Below, one piece after another: positions 58,932 through 64,000 of a stretch of 64,000 nucleotides of DNA (position 1 is its first letter; each line of letters opens with the position of its first letter). The position numbers and the translations under genes were made by a program. Where the stretch lies: contig SNVD02002303.1 of NCBI GenBank assembly GCA_013180625.2, positions 1 through 64,000 of the forward strand, read 5' to 3'. The notes under the pieces are model-generated. The model ran no database searches, had not been told where the DNA came from, and saw only the letters and a program-made list of their open reading frames with translations. This stretch comes from Boswellia sacra (taxonomy: Eukaryota; Streptophyta; Magnoliopsida; Sapindales; Burseraceae).

Positions 58932-61171
58932 CTAAGAAGTGGCCTCATCACCTCCTTCTTCGTCTGAAGACGATGAGGTAGAGTCGCCTTGCTTGGCCTC
59001 CCAGGCTGCTGTGTCCAATGTCGACTCGTAATCCTCACCTTTAAGGATGAGGCGGTGGAATTGCTCGGGATCAGAGTTTGCTGACTCTGCCACCAAGTTT
59101 AACTCTTCAGCTATGGGAGACTGATCAATCCCTGGGTAGCGGTCATGGAACCATTTACGCACCCCATTGACTCCCTCAATATAGGAGCGTTCCATAGCTT
59201 GCTGGTAGATACGATCCCTACGGAAGCGAGCGACTGCTTTGTCAATTCTACTTTGTTCAACAGCAGCTCTCTCTCGAAGCTCTCGGCCAAAATCATTGGC
59301 CCTCGTATGTTGGATAGCTGCCTCCTTCTTGGCTTCGGACAAGTCTGCCTTCATTCTGCCCATCTGCTCCTTCATTCCTGCCATCTTTCTTTCCGTCTCG
59401 GTTAAGTTGTCGAGGCAGACCAGATGTTTCGCCTTCCAGTCGTCAACCTCAGAAGTGAGATGGTTAACTTCCTTGAGGAGGTTGGTGTTAGTAGACTCTC
59501 CTTGAGCTAAGGGTCCTGTCGCCTACAGAAAGAAAGGCAAAGAGAGGAAAAGAGATAAGGCATGACTTTCAAGAGTATAAAAAAAAAAAAGACAGAAAGG
59601 GTCTTAGTAAAACCCCACTTGAAGTATGATGCCCATCCTGACAGCAATCGCATCGAAGTATGTGAGTTTTACATTCTCTGGAAAGACATTGGTAGGCGTG
59701 AGACGTGCAGCACTTTGAGACAATTCTCGAAGGTAGTCTCCACATGTTAAGCCACTCTGAAAGCCCATACTGTCAAAAGTAAAACGTTTGGGTAGTTGCG
59801 AGGCTGAGGGTAACTTGCTCCCAGTAGGCTTCGAGGCTGCCACTTCATCTGCAGGCTGAACGGAGGTTGACCTATCAGGAACCGGCTTCCGTACGGGAAT
59901 CTCCTTGTGACTACTGGCTCTCCTCTTCGAAGGTCCAAGAGTTGGAGGACTTCCGCTCCGTTTCTTCTGGGAAGGACCAGGCCTGTCATGAGTGAAGGGC
60001 TTAAGAGGCATCTTGGCTTCAAGTTGAGCAAACTGCTTCTTGGTAGGATGTAAAGGAAATAGACATGCATAAAAATAAAACTGGTAAGACAATAAGCACA
60101 TGCTTGATGAAGTGAGGTAAGATCAGAAAGTAATGATCAAGCTTACCTTCCGGAGGAATTGGAGGTGATAAGCCAAGACGGGCCAATTGCTCCCGATCAG
60201 TGAGGCTATTCACGTTCTTCGAGTCCACTGGTAACTTGAGTACCACTTGCAAGTCGTCTCTCTCTTTCTGAGATAATAGCGGGCGTTTGGTCCAAGGAGC
60301 TGCAATGAAAACAGAAAAGAATGTCAGTTGATCAAGAATTGCCATAAAAAAGACGGATAGGGAGTCATTATAATATGGTACCACAAAAACCAAAACGCCT
60401 CCTGATCCTCAACTTCTCCCCCTTTGGACGAGCACCTTCTTGATACTTCCAACCGCCACCACACCAGAATTGCTTATACTTCCATTCTTTCACATGGGAG
60501 GGAATGCCAAAAAGGCGGTTAGGGTCATCCGTCTTCCCTCGCTGGGATATATAGTAGTAACCTGTTTTCTCTCCATTCGGTGGGTGAATGACAAAAATGT
60601 GCTTAACATGGTTGGTGGTAGGGTCACCAAGGCCTGCGCTTCTGAATAAACTTTGGAAAGCTATCAGAAGCCTCCACCCATTGGCCGACAGTTGGGTAGG
60701 GGCAATGCCCATGGCATCAAGCATACGACGAACATAGTTATCAAAAGGCACTCGGAGACCAGCTCTTAATAGCTCTAGGCTTAAACCAATGACACCTCGT
60801 GGTGGCCTACTCCACCGGTCGCCTTTCCTTGGAAGAAATAGAATGACTGAAGCCGGGATAAGGAAATGGGCTCTATATATCTTTAATCGATCATCCGGGA
60901 GTTGATTATCAATATGGTCAGCCTCCCACCACTTTTCAACCTCCGGTTCACTATCTGAGGTAGCAGAGGATGACTAGTCGCTATCCCCTTCAATGTCTAC
61001 CACCTTATGGTTGACAGAATTCTGTCCCAGCTCCCGATCCGGACCGAAGAAGTTTTGATAAAACTCATTAACTTCTTTACGGTTGGTCACCGGATCCTTG
61101 TCCCTGGAAGACTGGGTTTGATGACTCGATTCCCCCCGTAGCACTTTTACAGTGGTTTTTACTCTAGCCAT
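58932..61171 (-). pseudogene. Tat antisense spliced gene (putative gypsy-type transposon domain)
   Basis: Minus-strand gene with probable exons: exon 1 61171-60391 (MARVKTTVKVLRG; LRVPFDNYVRRMLDAMGIAP and NGWRLLIAFQSLF match the plant Transposase_28/putative gypsy-type transposon domain), exon 2 60299-60147 (PWTKRPLLSQKERDDLQ; GT and AG borders, phase consistent), exon 3 about 60040-59619 (PLKPFTHDRPGPSQKKR, Ser/Pro-rich), exon 4 59522-58932 (coiled-coil-like AGMKEQMGRMKADLSEAKKE, acidic tail SSSSDEEGGDE). The acceptor of exon 3 is unclear. One TAG (about 60974) interrupts exon 1. Comparable antisense ORFs are known from other plant Tat elements such as Grande; function unknown. Confidence 0.8.
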
Positions 61172-61272
61172 CTGCACAGTCAAAGAGGGATTGTTAGTCA
61201 TCAAACCAAGTCTACTGAGGGAGGGAAGAGGTGAAAGAACAAAAAAAAATGTTAGGGGGATTGTATTGAAAG

Positions 61273-61735
61273 TCCGCGGAAACACCCCCGCGGAGAAAAA
61301 ATAAAAGTTTAAAAATCCGCGGAAACACCCCCGCGGAGGAAAAAATTATTAAAGTTTGAAAATTCGTGGAAACACCCCCGTGAATAAAAAATAAAAGTTT
61401 AAAAATTCGCGGAAATACCCCGCGGAGAAAAAATTAAAGTTTGAAAATTCGCGGAAACACCCTCGTGGAGAAAAAATAAAAGTTTGAAAATTCACGGAAA
61501 CACCCCCACAAATAAAAATAAAAGTTTGAAATTTCGCGAAAACACCCCCGCGAATTAAAATCAAGGTTTAAAAATTCGCAGAAATACCCCCGCAATTTTA
61601 AATAAAAGTTTTGAAATTTTTCAGCAACACCCCTGCAGCTAATATATATGAAGCTTTAAAACTTTGCAAAAACGCCCCTGTAACTAATATATATGAAGCT
61701 TTAAAAATTTGCAGAGAGGCCCCTGCAGATTAATA
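61273..61735 (+). repeat. About eleven 40-48-bp tandem repeats, Tat element
   Basis: Each unit has AAAGTTTgAAAATT followed by a core N4-6-AAACACCC-N4-6. The flanking words change together: CCGCGG/CCGCGG (units 1-2), CGTG/CGTG (3), CGCGG/CGCGG (4), CGCGA/CGCGA (7), CGCA/CGCA (8), GCAG/GCAG (11). Lies 100-560 bp upstream of the antisense gene start. Confidence 0.88.
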
Positions 61736-61739
61736 TTGC

Positions 61740-62200
61740 CTCACGTAGCCTGCATGCAAGGGTTACGCGATTTTGGCCTTCGGCCAAGCCGCTCGCCTGC
61801 CTCTCCCCCTCGCCGGTCGCCTGCCTCTCCCTCTCGCCCAGCAGTCAGTTCGCCTGCTTCTTCCTTGCGCCCAGCACACCTCACCTGCATCTCCAGCAAC
61901 TTGCCCAGCATACCTCGCCTGCGTCTCCAGCAACTCGCCCAGCTCGTCCAGGCGAACTTGCGGAGCGCTCATGCGCGCTCAGCTCGCCCACACGAGCTTG
62001 CGGAGCGCTCATGCATGCCCAGCTCTCGCGGGCATGCTGCACGCAGCTCGCCCTCGGGGGCAGCAGCGCGCAGCTCGCCCACGCGAGCTTGTTGGGCGCC
62101 CAGCGTCCTCCCCATGGCGCAGCTCGCCCCTGTGTGCTTAGCTCGCGAGCCCGCAGTGCATGCCGCTCGCCCGTGTGAGCTAGCACTTCTACACCCGTTC
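61740..62200 (+). repeat. GC-rich degenerate repeat region in Tat element
   Basis: Strikingly GC-rich against AT-rich surroundings, made of CAGCTCGCCC, GCCTGCCTCTCC and a near-perfect ~48-bp duplication containing GAGCTTGCGGAGCGCTCATG (about 61945 and 61995). Long frames on both strands are low-complexity Ala/Ser/Pro/Arg and follow from base composition. Confidence 0.8.
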
Positions 62201-62715
62201 TCACTCTCCCTCCTTCACACCCGACTACTTATTTCTTCCTCCTTCACGCCCAAACACACAACACATTGGTTGCTTCTTCTTTCACACCCAAACCCGCAAA
62301 GAAGGAAGCATGCAAACACTTACATAGCCTCACACGATCACATACACACACATAGGACATAATCCGCACAGAATTTTTGCATTGGAAAAAAAAATAGACA
62401 ATACGATAATAAGCACAAAGATTAAACCTAACCCATGCATTCTAAAGTGTGTACGCAAGAAAAAAAAGTACTTACTTGTGGCGGTTGGAAAATCCGGACT
62501 CAGGTTAAAGAGTTCTGTTTGCTGGGGTCACTTGCACTGCTTGCCTCCCGGGTGCTCTCTCCTATTTTTGAGTAAACCCTACTCCCTAACACTTGTGTCT
62601 TATATAGAGCACCAATTTAGGGTTTAATGAATCACATCTTTGGGCTGGCCCCCTCAACACATTTAATTTATAGCCCAGAACAACTAAATAGTCCCTACGC
62701 CAACCCATTGGTCAA

Positions 62716-62735
62716 CTTGGGCCTGGGGGGACTAC
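62716..62735 (+). other. Tat element polypurine tract
   Basis: GGGCCTGGGGGGACTAC adjoins the 3' LTR. Interrupted by pyrimidines but in the expected place. Confidence 0.7.
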
Positions 62736-63101
62736 TGTTATGGCCATAACAATATTGGGCCTCAATTATTTCTAATACAGTAAGCCCATTACTGTAGCCC
62801 ATTATCTGGGCCCGTTATCTGAGTCCCACAACCATCCTGACTCCTATATAAACCCTTCGGATTATTGCTCAAGGCATGCACACTTTTCTGAGCTTACTCT
62901 CTCTCTAAATTTCCTTTTTTTTTGAGAGCTTCTCTCTCTATGAAATTCTCCCAAAAAATTCTGGAGTGCCGGAAACTGACTTGAGCGTCGGAGGGTCTTC
63001 GCCGGCACCCCTGACTGTTTTTCTTTGCTCGCAAGACTAGACCCGACGTACGACTCGAGCTCCGACCCGCTTCCCGACCGTCCGGAAATCGTGCATCAAC
63101 A
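62736..63101 (+). repeat. Tat element 3' LTR
   Basis: Differs from the 5' LTR by a few substitutions and small indels (an extra copy of TACTGTAGCCCAT near 62790). TATATAAA at 62845-62852. Confidence 0.95.
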
Positions 63102-63106
63102 ATACT

Positions 63107-64000
63107 TATAATTTAAGTACATATGATCAGATAACACATCTAACCACACTTCAAATCAAAGAGTTCTTGAAGCTAACGGTTTTTGACAAATCACAATGCA
63201 GGACATTACACAGGGACCTGGCCCTAAAAGGAGCTTTGACCGTTCAATATGGGTAATGGACCGTCTCGTAATATTCTTTTCTATTAATTATATTCATGCC
63301 ACACAGCAAGCTACCACTGCCTCGCAAGCAATGGTATTTAATAGACGAGCAGCAATTCACAACAGGCTATTAAAATTATACAATTACTACTCTTGAAATA
63401 CAGATTATTTTTAGTTTTAAAATCCCAAAATCATATAGATTCTTTGACGTAAATAGAAAAAGAAAAATTGTCATACTTGGACTTGGTTAATTGGAATCAA
63501 ACCAAGACGAAGATAGTGAGACAAATTTATCGACCACACAAAAGTAGCTTCCTCTGTACAACTCAGAAACAAAGGAATATTTAAGTGTAACACATGCGAT
63601 AATTATATAACAGAGATGCATCATAGACTTCTTTTCTTTTTATTTGATAGTTTGCTCTATCGGTCAAGCCTTCAAGTTCAACAATTGGCATATCTGTTGG
63701 GCTGATCAGCAGCCATAAGATCTGACCATTTCATAGAAAAATTGTTCATGAGTTTAAAAGAGGGAAGAGTTCAGGTCCAAGTGATCTAGAGCAGCAGTCA
63801 GTTAGTGCAAAATGCTAATTCTCAAAGTACACTACATTCTGTATATCACAACAATTGAAAGGTAACATTTATATGACCTCGAGCCATATATAGAAACTTA
63901 CACAAGTGGAAAAGAATGAGATGCGAAACTAGATGTAGATGGCATTGCAGAAATGTTGAGAGGAACCAAATATAATTAAAAATACTATTACTGATTGCTT
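63107..64000. other. No gene recognised
   Basis: Flanking DNA to the right of the Tat element. A 66-codon frame at 63196-63396 (MQDITQGPGPK...) has no recognisable motif. Confidence 0.55.

Larger units (their letters stand above)
52294..63101 (+). mobile_element. Tat-clade Ty3 LTR retrotransposon with antisense gene
   Basis: 10.8-kb element with short LTRs (357 and 366 bp), TGTTATGG...CATCAACA, and a perfect 5-bp target duplication ATACT (52289-52293 and 63102-63106). Gag, protease, RT, RNase H, a second (archaeal-type) RNase H and integrase are on the plus strand with a handful of stops. An additional spliced gene lies on the minus strand between integrase and the 3' LTR. The double RNase H and antisense gene are characteristic of plant Tat elements. 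Confidence 0.95.

Noticed and set aside
61349..61564. 71-codon Phe-rich frame on the minus strand
   Set aside because: Translation of the tandem repeats, not a gene.
61709..62362. 217-codon Ala/Ser/Pro/Arg-rich frame
   Set aside because: Follows from GC-rich degenerate repeats; long frames exist on both strands and lack any domain.

Overview
The window is dicot-type plant nuclear DNA: AT-rich, with an intron-bearing host gene, plastid DNA inserted in an intron, and nested LTR retrotransposons and Mutator-like DNA transposons. I cannot name the species. Most of the 64 kb is transposon. The only apparently intact host gene is a six-exon SFT2-like vesicle-transport gene (38398-45338, +). Host pseudogenes are a CAF1/POP2-type deadenylase (21505-25997, -) and a 5' SFT2 copy (17776-19080, +) in a ~3.7-kb segmental duplication.

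Layout. 1-11373: a decayed MULE (MuDR-type) transposase gene split by an Athila-like Ty3 element (Athila-1, 1314-10502, 5-bp target duplication ATTGT). 11540-12907: arrays of short CTCGAC/GTCGAG repeats, then a truncated DUF1985-like ORF cut off by a partial non-coding LTR element (12908-15824, -). 16838-20590: duplicated segment with the SFT2 pseudogene. 21505-25997: CAF1 pseudogene broken by a full copy of the same non-coding LTR element (22367-25953, duplication AATTC). About 26115-36809: a second, near-complete Athila-like element on the minus strand (Athila-2). 37725-45338: the parental duplicated segment and SFT2 gene, with 23S and 16S plastid rDNA pieces in intron 5. 46428-48101 and 49493-50375: two Mutator-like non-autonomous elements with shared ends and perfect 9-bp duplications; the first is almost wholly palindromic. 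52294-63101: a Tat-clade Ty3 element (duplication ATACT) with dual RNase H and a spliced antisense gene.

The most interesting system is a two-gene cassette behind pol in both Athila elements. It consists of a small cysteine-rich basic ORF, whose order of motifs recalls the cysteine-rich nucleic-acid-binding proteins of carlavirus-type plant viruses, followed by an intronless LOG-like gene (LOG enzymes release active cytokinin from cytokinin nucleotides). Athila-1 has lost its capsid, most of reverse transcriptase, RNase H and integrase, yet keeps the cassette. Its LOG copy is preceded by three G-box repeats at 67-bp spacing and a TATA box. Each cassette copy now carries damage: a stop in each cysteine-rich ORF, a frameshift in LOG-1, and a motif Glu-to-Lys change in LOG-2. 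The position, the pairing and a highly conserved block after the first ORF indicate one ancestral acquisition and vertical descent with the retroelement lineage.
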